Position numbers and translations under genes: made by a program. A DNA stretch of 64,000 nt, from positions 282,383 to 346,382 of the forward strand of contig NZ_VLKZ01000004.1 of the NCBI RefSeq assembly GCF_007830185.1, in the 5' to 3' direction. The stretch is from Halalkalibacter nanhaiisediminis. GTDB taxonomy: Bacteria > Bacillota > Bacilli > Bacillales > Bacillaceae_D. Positions 1 to 8,469 of the stretch are shown piece after piece. The first letter of the stretch is position 1. Every line of letters starts with the position of its first letter. Below the pieces are notes generated by a model. That model did not search any database, was not told where the DNA came from, and saw only the letters and a list, made by a program, of their open reading frames with translations.

Positions 1-109
1 GAATGTAGGTAAAGGTGGAGACGATACACTATTTGCGAAAGTAGACGGCGTTGTGAAATACGAGCGTGTTGGTCGTGATCGTAAACAAGTGAGCGTATAC
101 CCTGCATAA
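1..109 (+). CDS. rpmA: Ribosomal protein bL27, C-terminal part
   Basis: The window opens inside this gene; the frame runs from base 2 to a TAA at 107-109. The 35 visible residues contain [12 protein letters not shown] and [11 protein letters not shown], the hallmark C-terminal half of bL27, a protein of the large ribosomal subunit near the peptidyl transferase centre. The N-terminal half, including the cleavable extension usual in Firmicutes, lies outside. A terminator follows directly. In Bacillus subtilis rpmA is followed by spo0B-obg; here yhfI follows, so either the gene order is rearranged or this is a second copy. Confidence 0.93.
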   Translation, partial: NVGKGGDDTLFAKVDGVVKYERVGRDRKQVSVYPA

Positions 110-114
110 TGTTT

Positions 115-157
115 AAAAAACTTCTAAGTTGCTCAGGCAATTTAGAAGTTTTTTTTA
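115..157 (+). terminator. Terminator after rpmA
   Basis: Arms 121-130 and 139-148 pair over ten bases with one G-U pair. The loop has eight bases and a run of eight T follows. Confidence 0.9.
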
Positions 158-265
158 CTATGAGAATCAATGATTTAGTTATAACTGATCACTTCGTAAG
201 GAAGAGGAAACTTGGCTAAAAACGCCCACGTCGTGTGGGCAAAATACATACAAAGGGTGAGGATG

Positions 266-1000
266 ATGAAAGTAACCGTTGTTGGTTATTGGCACGGATA
301 TCCAGAAAAAGGAGAAGCGACATCTGGTTATTTACTTCAACATGATCATTACAACCTTCTACTCGATTGTGGAAGTGGGGTCCTTTCACAATTGCAGAAA
401 TATTGTTCTGTAAATGAGCTTAATGCGATTGTGTTATCTCATTATCATCATGATCATCAAGCAGACATTGGCCCATTTCAATATGCGCGTATTATGAATA
501 AAGGAATGGGAAAAGAAATGAATGATCTGACCATATATGGACATCGTGACGAAGAGGCATTTGTAAAACTTGCATATCACGACGTTGTGAAAGCAATGTC
601 GTATGACGATCAAGCACCAATAACGATTGGACCTTTTACGTTCCATTTTTTTAAAACACAACATCCTGTTCCTTGCTATGCAATGCGCATTGAATGTCAA
701 AACCAAACAGTCGTTTACACGGCTGATTCTAGTTATTTTGATGAACTTGCTGATTTTGCAAAAGACGCAGATCTTTTAATAACTGAATGTAGTGGCTATG
801 CGAGCGACCCGATTACACAATTTGGTCATATGACAAGTACATGTGTGGGAAAGCTTGCTGCAAAAGCGAAGCCCACGCATCTTCTCTTAAGTCACCTTCC
901 TCATCACGGTGATCACGAACAACTACGTCAAGAGGTAGCTGAATCTTTTAATGGAACGATTTCACTCGCTAAATCAGGATTAGGAATACGACTTTTATGA
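266..1000 (+). CDS. yhfI: YhfI-like metallo-beta-lactamase-fold hydrolase
   Basis: A soluble metal-dependent hydrolase of about 244 residues in the RNase Z/phosphodiesterase-like branch of the metallo-beta-lactamase fold; its substrate is unknown. The N-terminus MKVTVVGYWHGYP, the metal motif HYHHDH near residue 62, the Asp in YTADSS and a C-terminal LSHLPHHGD supply the expected ligands. The order resembles Bacillus subtilis YhfI. The frame stays open back to a TTG at 212, but AAAGGGTGAGG at 252-262 sits correctly before the ATGs at 263 and 266, which matches the family start. It is a single gene with its own terminator. Confidence 0.85.
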   Translation: MKVTVVGYWHGYPEKGEATSGYLLQHDHYNLLLDCGSGVLSQLQKYCSVNELNAIVLSHYHHDHQADIGPFQYARIMNKGMGKEMNDLTIYGHRDEEAFVKLAYHDVVKAMSYDDQAPITIGPFTFHFFKTQHPVPCYAMRIECQNQTVVYTADSSYFDELADFAKDADLLITECSGYASDPITQFGHMTSTCVGKLAAKAKPTHLLLSHLPHHGDHEQLRQEVAESFNGTISLAKSGLGIRLL

Positions 1001-1008
1001 TAAAGTTT

Positions 1009-1041
1009 AAAGCTCTACATTTTTTGTGTAGAGCTTTTTTA
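1009..1041 (+). terminator. Terminator after yhfI
   Basis: A nine-base perfect stem, arms 1011-1019 and 1027-1035, is followed by six T. Confidence 0.9.
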
Positions 1042-1313
1042 CTGAAAGCTTTGGATTTCTGCTAACTTTTTATCATTTGTATTCATATTTCCACAATTAA
1101 CATTAGTAAAGAGAAATATGATTATTTTATTAAAAGTATAAGAATCGTTTAGAAAACAAAAGAAAAAGATAGATAAATCACAATGATTGACGCTTACATG
1201 AGAGTTTATAATTATTATAGATGGTGTTAAGATACGTTTGTTAATAACGGACCCCGACTTTTGTGAGAGTCAAAAGTCGATTTATACTAATTTAATAGGA
1301 AAGAGGTGTTAGG
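1042..1313 (+). promoter_or_regulatory. AT-rich leader of the SulP gene with a hairpin
   Basis: This non-coding stretch holds a perfect inverted repeat, CGACTTTTG at 1255-1263 and CAAAAGTCG at 1271-1279, about 35 bases before the transporter start. No U-run follows, so it is not an ordinary terminator; it could be an operator or an mRNA leader hairpin. Upstream, TTGACG at 1187-1192 and TATAAT at 1207-1212 resemble promoter boxes, but their 14-base spacing is too short for a good sigma-A promoter. The rest shows nothing I recognise. Confidence 0.4.
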
Positions 1314-2774
1314 TTGAACATTCAATCTATCAAAGGAGAATGGTTTGGAAATGTGAGAGCCGACGTATTGGCTGGCATTGTTGTTGCTCTTGCTTTGATT
1401 CCAGAGGCGATTGCGTTCTCTATTATTGCAGGTGTCGATCCGATGGTCGGGCTATATGCATCCTTCTGTATTGCTGTTGTCATCGCATTTGTGGGAGGAC
1501 GTCCAGGGATGATTTCAGCAGCAACGGGAGCGATGGCACTTCTCATGGTAACACTCGTTGCAGATCACGGGTTACAGTATTTGTTCGCTGCAACCATTTT
1601 AACAGGGATACTGCAAATTTTGTTTGGTGTATTTAAGCTTGCTCGTATGATGAAGTTCGTTCCGCGCTCAGTTATGGTAGGCTTTGTCAATGCATTAGCG
1701 ATTTTAATTTTTATGACCCAGCTTGAACAGTTTGAAGGAGCTACATGGGTGATGTATGCACTAGTAGCTGCGACCCTATTTATTATTTACGGACTTCCAA
1801 GAATCACAAAAGCAGTTCCATCAGCATTAGCTGCAATTGTTGCTATTACGGCTATTGTTATTTTTATGGGTATTGATATCCGCACAGTAGGTGATATGGG
1901 TAACTTAACTCAGGCACTACCTATGTTTTTAATCCCTGAAATTCCTTTGAATCTAGAAACATTAATGATTATTTTCCCTTACTCACTTGCACTAGCGATT
2001 GTCGGCCTTCTCGAATCGCTCTTAACAGCGAATATCGTCGATGATATGACAAATACTGAAAGTGATAAGAACAAAGAAAGTCGCGGACAAGGTATTGCAA
2101 ATATTGTTTCTGGTTTCTTTGGAGGAATGGCAGGTTGTGCGATGATTGGTCAATCTGTTATTAATGTGAAATCGGGAGGAAGAGGAAGACTTTCTGCTTT
2201 AGTAGCTGGTGTATTTCTCATGTTCCTGATCCTTGTTTTAGGAAATATAGTTGTTCAAATTCCGATGGCAGCACTCGTAGGTGTCATGATTATGGTATCA
2301 ATTAGTACATTTGATTGGGGTTCAGTTCGTAATATTCATAAGCTACCTCGCACAGATGCACTTGTTATGATTGTAACAGTTGCAAGCGTCGTAATTACGC
2401 ACAACTTGGCAATTGGTGTATTTGCTGGAGTGCTACTAAGTATGGTTTTCTTTGCAGCGAAGATTTCCAAGGTCCATGTTGACAAAACATATATTAACCA
2501 CTTAGATAAACAAGTTTATAAAGTCACTGGTCAAATTTTCTTTGCATCTGTTACAGATTTTGTACATCAATTTGACTATAAGCTTGATGTGAAATACGTT
2601 GAAATCGATTTGACTAATGCTCATCTTTGGGATGATTCTGCCATAGGTGCAATTGATAAAATTGAGCATAAATATGAGCAGGCAGGCATTACGGTTGAGT
2701 TTGTTGGATTAAATGCTGAAAGCGAAAAATTAAAACAACAAATGGGCAGACTTTCAAAGGCGTCAGGACATTAA
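1314..2774 (+). CDS. SulP-family anion transporter with STAS domain
   Basis: A membrane transporter of 486 residues with about ten to eleven hydrophobic spans, followed by a cytosolic STAS domain from roughly residue 395. The stretch [20 protein letters not shown] is the SulP signature. The family moves sulfate, bicarbonate or other anions; the sequence does not reveal which. It starts at TTG 1314, behind AGGAAAGAGGTG at 1298-1309. It is shorter than typical 550-residue SulP proteins, as in the compact bacterial subgroup often found next to a universal stress protein, and a UspA gene does follow here. Bicarbonate uptake is possible but inferred. Confidence 0.87.
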   Translation: MNIQSIKGEWFGNVRADVLAGIVVALALIPEAIAFSIIAGVDPMVGLYASFCIAVVIAFVGGRPGMISAATGAMALLMVTLVADHGLQYLFAATILTGILQILFGVFKLARMMKFVPRSVMVGFVNALAILIFMTQLEQFEGATWVMYALVAATLFIIYGLPRITKAVPSALAAIVAITAIVIFMGIDIRTVGDMGNLTQALPMFLIPEIPLNLETLMIIFPYSLALAIVGLLESLLTANIVDDMTNTESDKNKESRGQGIANIVSGFFGGMAGCAMIGQSVINVKSGGRGRLSALVAGVFLMFLILVLGNIVVQIPMAALVGVMIMVSISTFDWGSVRNIHKLPRTDALVMIVTVASVVITHNLAIGVFAGVLLSMVFFAAKISKVHVDKTYINHLDKQVYKVTGQIFFASVTDFVHQFDYKLDVKYVEIDLTNAHLWDDSAIGAIDKIEHKYEQAGITVEFVGLNAESEKLKQQMGRLSKASGH

Positions 2775-2788
2775 TTAATTTTATTAGA

Positions 2789-2826
2789 GGACGGTCCACT
2801 AAATTTTTTAGTGGACCGTTCTTTTA
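2789..2826 (+). terminator. Terminator after the SulP gene
   Basis: A stem of about thirteen bases with arms 2791-2803 and 2807-2819, followed by a T-rich tail. Confidence 0.85.
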
Positions 2827-2946
2827 TGTTTTAAGAAAGATCATTCGTATCGTGTCATTTAAGTTTAATGAAATAAACGCTTTACAAGTTGAGACTGCTT
2901 AACTACGATGAGAATTAATCAGTAAAAAGAACAAAGGAGGGGTATG

Positions 2947-3363
2947 ATGTTTAAAAATCTTTTGCTTGCGTCAGATGGATCGGATCATTCCTATCGTTCT
3001 GCATTAAAAGCAGTTGAACTAGCCAAGCTCTATAAAGGGAAGATCGATGTCATTTATGTGATCGATGAAACAACATCGAAATCAGATGTTCTTATAAACA
3101 ATAGTAAATATGAAGTTGTGAAGAAACGAAAAGAAAAGCTGGCTGATATTGTAGCGTTATTGGAAAAGGAACACATTGAGTATGAGATTTTTTTTCGCCA
3201 TGGTGAACCAGGGCCTACGATTGTTCAATTTGCTAATAAGGGGCATTATGATTGTGTGATTGTTGGCAGCCGTGGGTTAAATAATTTGCAAACGATGGTT
3301 CTTGGGAGTGTAAGTCATAAGATTGCTAAGCGCGTAGAAGTTCCTGTATTAATTGTAAAATAA
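2947..3363 (+). CDS. UspA-family universal stress protein
   Basis: A single-domain UspA protein of 138 residues. It begins with the usual beta strand ending LLLASDGS and ends with GSRGLNNLQTMVLGSVSHKI, the G-x2-G-x9-G-S nucleotide motif of ATP-binding members. AAAGGAGG at 2933-2940 fits ATG 2947 better than ATG 2944. Its place after a SulP transporter recurs in many bacteria and suggests it modulates the transporter. It lies beyond the SulP terminator, so it may be transcribed alone or by readthrough. Confidence 0.87.
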   Translation: MFKNLLLASDGSDHSYRSALKAVELAKLYKGKIDVIYVIDETTSKSDVLINNSKYEVVKKRKEKLADIVALLEKEHIEYEIFFRHGEPGPTIVQFANKGHYDCVIVGSRGLNNLQTMVLGSVSHKIAKRVEVPVLIVK

Positions 3364-3396
3364 ACAAAGCTCTCTTAAAAAGTAAAAGATATACTG

Positions 3397-3444
3397 TAAA
3401 AACGCATGTGATTTCTTTACGTAGAACCTCATGCGTTTTTTTGT
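3397..3444 (+). terminator. Terminator after the UspA gene
   Basis: Arms AACGCATG at 3401-3408 and CATGCGTT at 3430-3437 enclose a 21-base loop, and a T-run follows. Confidence 0.75.
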
Positions 3445-3534
3445 TTGTAAAAGGACTTTAGAACCTAAGTATGTTCATAAGTGTAAAGTCTATGTTTTAC
3501 TTTGACCACATGATCGTAAACATCACCCTTTGTA

Positions 3535-3590
3535 TTTACAAAACCTTTACATGAGGATTAAACGTCCTTAATATTAGCATACTATAGTAG
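3535..3590 (+). promoter_or_regulatory. PhoP box and promoter of the pst operon
   Basis: TTTACA at 3535-3540 and again at 3546-3551 lie exactly 11 bases apart, and a weaker TTAAAC follows at 3558-3563. Repeats of TT(A/C/T)ACA with 11-base phasing are the binding site of PhoP in Bacillus. A possible -10, TACTAT at 3580-3585, puts the repeats over the -35 region, as in known PhoP-activated promoters. Phosphate-starvation control is therefore likely. Confidence 0.65.
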
Positions 3591-3654
3591 AAATTGTGAG
3601 AGGGAGAGTACTTTTACACTAACTATTTTCCTACAGAAAAGGGAGGACAATTCA

Positions 3655-4629
3655 TTGAACTCGAAAAAGCTTTTATTGTTTTTAGTCATGGCGGCATTGA
3701 TGGTATTTGTCGCAGCATGTGGAAGCGGTACTGGAGAAGAACCTGTAGAAAACACAGATGGAAATGGAGAAGAAGCAGCTGAACTAGAAGGTAGTGTTGT
3801 TGTAGATGGTTCAGGTACTGTTTATCCATTAATGTCAGTGGTAGCTGAAGAATATATGATTAATGAACAACCAAATGTATCTGTTGAAGTAAGTCGTTCT
3901 GGAACTAGTGCTGGTTTTGGGAAATTCCTTGTAGAAAATGGAACGGACTTTAACAATGCTTCACGTGAAATTAAAGAAGAAGAACTAGCAACTGCAGAAG
4001 AACTTGGTATTGAAGTAAAAGAAATGAAAGTTGCATTAGATGGACTAACATTTGTTATTAACAAAGAAAACGATTGGGCTACAGATCTAACTCAAGAAGA
4101 ATTAGTTAAAATCTTTAGTGCTGATGGTGGTGTGACGAAATGGTCAGATATTCGTCCTGAATTCCCAGATGAAGAAATTCATCCAATGGGTCCAAACGAA
4201 AACCATGGTACGTATGAGTTCTTTTATGAAAACATTCTTAATGAAGCAGATTTAGTTGAAGGTGTTAACCTTCAACAAGAATACTCTACACTTGTTAATT
4301 TGGTATCAGAAGATGTCAACGCTATTGCATTCTTTGGATTTGGTTACTATGTAAACAATCAAGATACTATGCAAGCTGTAAATGTTGATTTTGGTAACGG
4401 GCCAGTTGCACCTTCTCTTGATACAATTGCTGAGGATGGTGACTATGCTCCGTTCACTCGTCCAGTATTCACATATTTAAATGTTAATATGGCGAAAGAA
4501 AAGCCTCAGGTAAAAGATTTTGCTCTGTATATTGCAAATAATGTGAACGAATTTGCTGGTGAGACAGGCTTCGCTCCATTACCAGAAGAAGAACTTCAAT
4601 CATATGTTGATTTTCTAGAAGGACTATAA
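3655..4629 (+). CDS. pstS: Phosphate-binding lipoprotein PstS
   Basis: The extracellular phosphate-binding subunit of the Pst ABC importer, 324 residues. A lipoprotein signal peptide ends at FVAAC with lipid-anchored Cys22, followed by an acidic linker. The binding core starts at VDGSGTVYPL and includes SRSGTSAGFG and GTYEFF, the segments that hold phosphate in PstS proteins. It starts at TTG 3655, eight bases behind GGGAGGA at 3641-3647. It is the first gene of pstS-C-A-B-phoU and sits behind a PhoP box. Confidence 0.95.
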   Translation: MNSKKLLLFLVMAALMVFVAACGSGTGEEPVENTDGNGEEAAELEGSVVVDGSGTVYPLMSVVAEEYMINEQPNVSVEVSRSGTSAGFGKFLVENGTDFNNASREIKEEELATAEELGIEVKEMKVALDGLTFVINKENDWATDLTQEELVKIFSADGGVTKWSDIRPEFPDEEIHPMGPNENHGTYEFFYENILNEADLVEGVNLQQEYSTLVNLVSEDVNAIAFFGFGYYVNNQDTMQAVNVDFGNGPVAPSLDTIAEDGDYAPFTRPVFTYLNVNMAKEKPQVKDFALYIANNVNEFAGETGFAPLPEEELQSYVDFLEGL

Positions 4630-4715
4630 TAAGTGAATGATTGAATGCGATAAGATGAGAGCTTCTTGTTAGTTCTCATCTTATTGCTTCTATAAGTTAT
4701 AAGGGGTTGAAAGGG

Positions 4716-5684
4716 ATGCGCAATGTAACGGAACCAACCAGCGCTAGTAATAAGGGGAACGAGATTAACGTAAGAGAGATGATTAATCAAAAAAAGAACT
4801 CTCGAAACATGATAAATGTTTTAGAGAAGATCATGCCTAAAGTTCTTTTGGCTGTTGCTACGATTTCGATCCTTACGACAATTGGTATCTTATATACGCT
4901 ATTGAGTGAAACGTTCGAGTTTTTTAAAAGAGTACCTATTATTGATTTCTTTACTGGAACAGTACTTAGACCATTAAGTCAAAATCCAGAATTTGGAGTT
5001 TTGCCACTATTGACGGGTACGATTATTTCATCCGTTATTGCTATGTTTGTCGCAATTCCAATTGGTCTTATGACCGCAATTTATTTAAGTGAATATGCAT
5101 CAGATAAAGTTAGAAGAACATTAAAACCACTATTGGAAATACTTGCTGGTATTCCTACTATTGTTTATGGATTTTTTGCTTTTACCTTTGTTACTCCGAT
5201 TTTAAGAGAAATTATTCCAGGACTTCAAGCAACAAATATTCTTAGTCCGGGAATTGTGATGGGAATTATGATTATACCAATGGTAGCATCCTTGTCAGAA
5301 GATGCAATGAGTTCTGTTCCCAATTCGATGAGAGAAGGAGCTTTAGCATTAGGATCAACAAGATTGGAAGTTACTAGGAAAGTTATTATTCCTGCAGCTA
5401 TTTCTGGAATTATCGCTTCATTTGTTTTAGGCATTTCGCGTGCGATCGGTGAGACAATGATCGTAACAATTGCAAGTGGTAGCTCCAAGAATTTCACTTT
5501 CGACATTACACAATCTATGCAAACAATGACTGCATATATTGTTGAAGTAACTGGTGGCGATGCTGCTGCTGGTTCTACTATATATTACAGCTTATATGCT
5601 GTTGCCATGACACTATTTGTGTTTACTTTTTTAATGAATTTACTTGCAAGGTATATCTCTCGTCGCTTTAGGGAGGAATATTAA
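4716..5684 (+). CDS. pstC: Phosphate ABC permease PstC
   Basis: One of the two membrane subunits of the high-affinity phosphate importer, 322 residues with six predicted spans. The cytoplasmic coupling loop includes EGALALGSTRLEVTRKVIIP, typical of PstC/PstA. ATG 4716 is preferred because AAGGGG at 4701-4706 is correctly spaced; the in-frame TTG at 4707 lies too close to it. About 85 bases separate it from pstS and contain no convincing terminator. Its stop is followed two bases later by pstA. Confidence 0.95.
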   Translation: MRNVTEPTSASNKGNEINVREMINQKKNSRNMINVLEKIMPKVLLAVATISILTTIGILYTLLSETFEFFKRVPIIDFFTGTVLRPLSQNPEFGVLPLLTGTIISSVIAMFVAIPIGLMTAIYLSEYASDKVRRTLKPLLEILAGIPTIVYGFFAFTFVTPILREIIPGLQATNILSPGIVMGIMIIPMVASLSEDAMSSVPNSMREGALALGSTRLEVTRKVIIPAAISGIIASFVLGISRAIGETMIVTIASGSSKNFTFDITQSMQTMTAYIVEVTGGDAAAGSTIYYSLYAVAMTLFVFTFLMNLLARYISRRFREEY

Positions 5685-5686
5685 TA

Positions 5687-6571
5687 ATGAAATATGTTGA
5701 TGCAGAAACTGTTCAAAAGAAAATGAATACGCGGTTATTTATAAATAACTTTGCGAAAACTATATTTTTACTATCAACCATCTTTGGCCTTGTCGTTTTA
5801 GCCGTACTTGTCTTTCGTGTATTGTCACAAGGAGCTGGATGGATTAACGTAGACTTTTTAACAGGAAGGTTATCGACTAGTGCTGATAGAGCTGGGATTT
5901 TTGGTGCGGTACTGGGGACATTATGGTTAATGCTAGTTGTAGCTCCAGTAACGATGATTATAGGAGTAGGTACGGCGATTTATTTGGAAGCCTATGCAAA
6001 AAAAGGACGCCTACAATCATTTATCCAAGCTAATATTTCCAACCTAGCTGGAGTACCTTCAATTGTATTTGGGATTTTAGGTCTTACGATTTTTGTGAGA
6101 GCGTTAGATCTTGGAAGTGTCGTCTTAGCTGGTGGTTTAACGATGTCACTATTAGTTTTGCCAATCGTTGTTGTTGCAAGCCAAGAAGCGATTCGTGCAG
6201 TGCCAGCGCATTTAAGTGAAGCTTCATATGGGATGGGAGCAACAAAGTGGCAAACCATTAAAAATGTCATATTACCTGCAGCCTTACCAGGTATTTTAAC
6301 GGGTGCTATCTTGTCTTTATCTCGTGCGATTGGAGAAACAGCACCCCTTGTTGTTATAGGGATTCCTGCTTTGTTAATACCGTTTCCTGGTGGACTTATG
6401 GATCGATTTACGGTGTTACCTATGCAAATCTACTATTGGACAATTGATTCAGCACTAGTAGCAGAATATGCTAACTTAGCTGCGGCAACGATTATCGTTT
6501 TGCTTTTTGTTCTATTTATGCTAAATTCAATTGCTGTGATCATTAGAAATAAATTTCAAAAAAGATATTAA
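5687..6571 (+). CDS. pstA: Phosphate ABC permease PstA
   Basis: The second membrane subunit of the Pst importer, 294 residues with six predicted spans. The coupling segment reads EASYGMGATKWQTIKNVILP, and SLSRAIGETAPL follows, a stretch shared by PstA proteins. Its ribosome binding site AGGGAGGA lies inside the end of pstC, and only two bases separate the genes, so translation is probably coupled. Confidence 0.95.
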   Translation: MKYVDAETVQKKMNTRLFINNFAKTIFLLSTIFGLVVLAVLVFRVLSQGAGWINVDFLTGRLSTSADRAGIFGAVLGTLWLMLVVAPVTMIIGVGTAIYLEAYAKKGRLQSFIQANISNLAGVPSIVFGILGLTIFVRALDLGSVVLAGGLTMSLLVLPIVVVASQEAIRAVPAHLSEASYGMGATKWQTIKNVILPAALPGILTGAILSLSRAIGETAPLVVIGIPALLIPFPGGLMDRFTVLPMQIYYWTIDSALVAEYANLAAATIIVLLFVLFMLNSIAVIIRNKFQKRY

Positions 6572-6591
6572 TTTTATAGGGGGTAAAATTG

Positions 6592-7428
6592 ATGGGGCTT
6601 TTAACAGTTAGTGAAAAAAAGGGTTTGGAATTTAAATCAGATGAGGTAACTTCAACTAATTCTCAGACAGAAGAAAATATTGTCTATGATACGAAAGATT
6701 TAAATCTTTGGTACGGTAAAGATCACGCCTTAAAAAACATCAACCTTTCCATTTATGAAAAAGAAGTTACAGCAATCATTGGACCTTCAGGTTGTGGAAA
6801 ATCGACTTATATAAAGACGTTAAATCGAATGGTTCAATTGGTTCCTATTGTACGAATTTCAGGGGATATTCGTTATCGTGGCAGAAATATTCTTGATAAG
6901 TCATTTCAAGTAGAGGATTTAAGAACTCGTGTTGGAATGGTATTTCAGAAGCCTAATCCATTTCCAAAGTCTATCTATGATAATGTTGCGTACGGGCCAA
7001 GAATTCATGGGATACGTAATAAAAAAATATTAGATGAAATTGTTGAACGTAGTCTGCGTGGTGCAGCTATTTGGGATGAAGTAAAAGATCGCCTAACTGA
7101 AAATGCTTATGGATTATCTGGTGGACAGCAACAACGTCTTTGTATTGCTCGTTGTTTAGCTATTGAACCAGATGTGATCTTAATGGATGAGCCGACATCC
7201 GCACTTGATCCAAAGTCAACGCTTAAGGTAGAAGAATTAATTCAAGAATTAAAAAAAGATTACTCAATTATTATTGTCACTCATAATATGCAACAAGCAG
7301 CACGTATTTCAGATAAGACTGCATTCTTTTTAAATGGTGAAGTAGTCGAGTTTGATCATACAGATACTATTTTCTCTAATCCGTCCGATAAGCGTACGGA
7401 AGATTATATTACAGGACGATTTGGATAA
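6592..7428 (+). CDS. pstB: Phosphate ABC ATPase PstB
   Basis: The ATP-hydrolysing subunit that powers phosphate import, 278 residues, with Walker [10 protein letters not shown], signature LSGGQQQR, Walker B VILMDEP and the switch histidine in VTHNMQQA. The N-terminus carries about 35 extra residues before [11 protein letters not shown] compared with short PstB proteins. ATG 6592 follows AGGGGG at 6578-6583; a TTG three bases earlier is also in frame. It lies between pstA and phoU on the same transcript. Confidence 0.95.
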   Translation: MGLLTVSEKKGLEFKSDEVTSTNSQTEENIVYDTKDLNLWYGKDHALKNINLSIYEKEVTAIIGPSGCGKSTYIKTLNRMVQLVPIVRISGDIRYRGRNILDKSFQVEDLRTRVGMVFQKPNPFPKSIYDNVAYGPRIHGIRNKKILDEIVERSLRGAAIWDEVKDRLTENAYGLSGGQQQRLCIARCLAIEPDVILMDEPTSALDPKSTLKVEELIQELKKDYSIIIVTHNMQQAARISDKTAFFLNGEVVEFDHTDTIFSNPSDKRTEDYITGRFG

Positions 7429-7446
7429 GAAAGGAATTGTGTTGAT

Positions 7447-8097
7447 ATGGTAGTAAGAAGTTTTCACTTCCAGCTTGAGAATGTCAAACAAGAACTTTTA
7501 GAAATGGGCGGGCAAGTTGAAGCAGTGCTAAATGAAATGATGAGTGGATTTACTTCATCCAATACAGCCCTGATGGAGAACATTATAAAAAATGATTATA
7601 AAATTAATCAAGCAGAGCTTACGCTGCATGATAAAGTCACACTTCTAATCTCGAAGCAGCAACCTGTTGCAACTGATTTACGTAAACTAATCGTTGTATT
7701 AAAAATATCGAGTGATCTGGAAAGAGTTGCTGATTTAGCAGTTGATATGGCAAAGCAATCGAGCCGACTTAAAAATCATTCTCTTATTCCGTTTAAAGAT
7801 CGACTCGTAACGATGTTTACTTTGGCTCAAGAGATGATTCGAAAATCATTAGAGTCATTTGAACAGTCAGATATCATGTTGGCCCAAAAAATCGCATCAA
7901 TGGATGATAAAGTGGATACTATGTATGGCGATTTAATTCGAGATCTTTTTAAAAGTAATCCAGATCAAATTGAAGTTGATCAAGTTACACAACTTGCCTT
8001 TATAGGCCGATATATTGAGAGAATTGCAGACTATGCAACAAACATTGCAGAGTGGGTTGTTTATGAAGTGAATGGAAAGCATTTTGATTTAAATTAA
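7447..8097 (+). CDS. phoU: Phosphate transport regulator PhoU
   Basis: A cytosolic all-helical protein of 216 residues that, in characterised systems, links the Pst transporter to the PhoR sensor. It has the two PhoU repeats: the first carries KINQAELTLHDKV and SDLERVADLAVDMA, the second DDKVDTMYGDL and RYIERIADYATNIAEW. The repeated E(R/D)xxDxA motif binds metal in PhoU structures. AAAGGAA at 7430-7436 precedes ATG 7447. It closes the pst operon. Confidence 0.93.
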   Translation: MVVRSFHFQLENVKQELLEMGGQVEAVLNEMMSGFTSSNTALMENIIKNDYKINQAELTLHDKVTLLISKQQPVATDLRKLIVVLKISSDLERVADLAVDMAKQSSRLKNHSLIPFKDRLVTMFTLAQEMIRKSLESFEQSDIMLAQKIASMDDKVDTMYGDLIRDLFKSNPDQIEVDQVTQLAFIGRYIERIADYATNIAEWVVYEVNGKHFDLN

Positions 8098-8113
8098 ATA
8101 AAGTATTTTAAGT

Positions 8114-8190
8114 TACCCTTTGATAAGGTTCAAGTTACCCATAGTTGAGGTAATTTGATACTGAAAGGGTGATTTTATTTTCCCTTAAAT
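8114..8190 (+). terminator. Possible weak terminator after phoU
   Basis: ACCCTTT at 8116-8122 can pair with AAAGGGT at about 8164-8170 around an inner hairpin of AGTTACC and GGTAATT. A T-rich stretch follows. The fold is loose and the call is tentative. Confidence 0.35.
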
Positions 8191-8192
8191 AA

Positions 8193-8300
8193 TTATCAGT
8201 TGTGAATGAAGTACGTAAGCTTGCAGAACAATCATCTAAAGCTACTGAAAAAATGACACAATCTATTTCTAATATGTTCCTAAGCTGCTATAAGAAATGA
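8193..8300 (+). pseudogene. Remnant of a chemoreceptor signalling domain
   Basis: This frame encodes [20 protein letters not shown] and then runs to a TGA at 8298-8300. It matches part of the methyl-accepting chemotaxis signalling tip region, usually [17 protein letters not shown] with a longer helical continuation; the intact receptor at 48.7-50.0 kb has [23 protein letters not shown] stands immediately upstream at 8190-8192 and one Ala of the motif is missing. Only about 35 residues remain, with no start or ribosome binding site, so this is a decayed gene end. Confidence 0.75.
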
Positions 8301-8303
8301 AAG

Positions 8304-8342
8304 AAAGGGTATATCCTAATTAATAGGATGTACTCTTTTTTA
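8304..8342 (+). terminator. Terminator after the chemoreceptor remnant
   Basis: Arms 8306-8318 and 8324-8336 form a 13-base stem with two G-U pairs and a T-run follows. It is probably the original terminator of the lost receptor gene. Confidence 0.85.
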
Positions 8343-8415
8343 GATTATGAAATGGTTTAAGGTTTGAACATGAATACATGATTAAAAGTGGTACAAAGCG
8401 AGAATCAGTTCATAA

Positions 8416-8443
8416 TTGCCCTTGATTTTGCATTATGTATAGA
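8416..8443 (+). promoter_or_regulatory. Possible sigma-A promoter for rocA-putB
   Basis: TTGCCC at 8416-8421 and TATAGA at 8438-8443 are 16 bases apart and end 26 bases before the rocA start. The match is moderate. Confidence 0.35.
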
Positions 8444-8469
8444 TAACGAGATCATAAGGGGGGATTTAT

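Noticed and set aside
212-265. TTG start for yhfI at 212, with a preceding GAAGAGGAA
   Set aside because: The added codons span a GCCCAC/GTGGGC hairpin and do not fit the family N-terminus; ATG 263/266 has the better site and matches YhfI.
8416-8433. Sigma-54-like TTGCCC...TTTGCAT in front of rocA
   Set aside because: The invariant GG of the -24 element is GC here; the spacing fits a sigma-A promoter as well or better.
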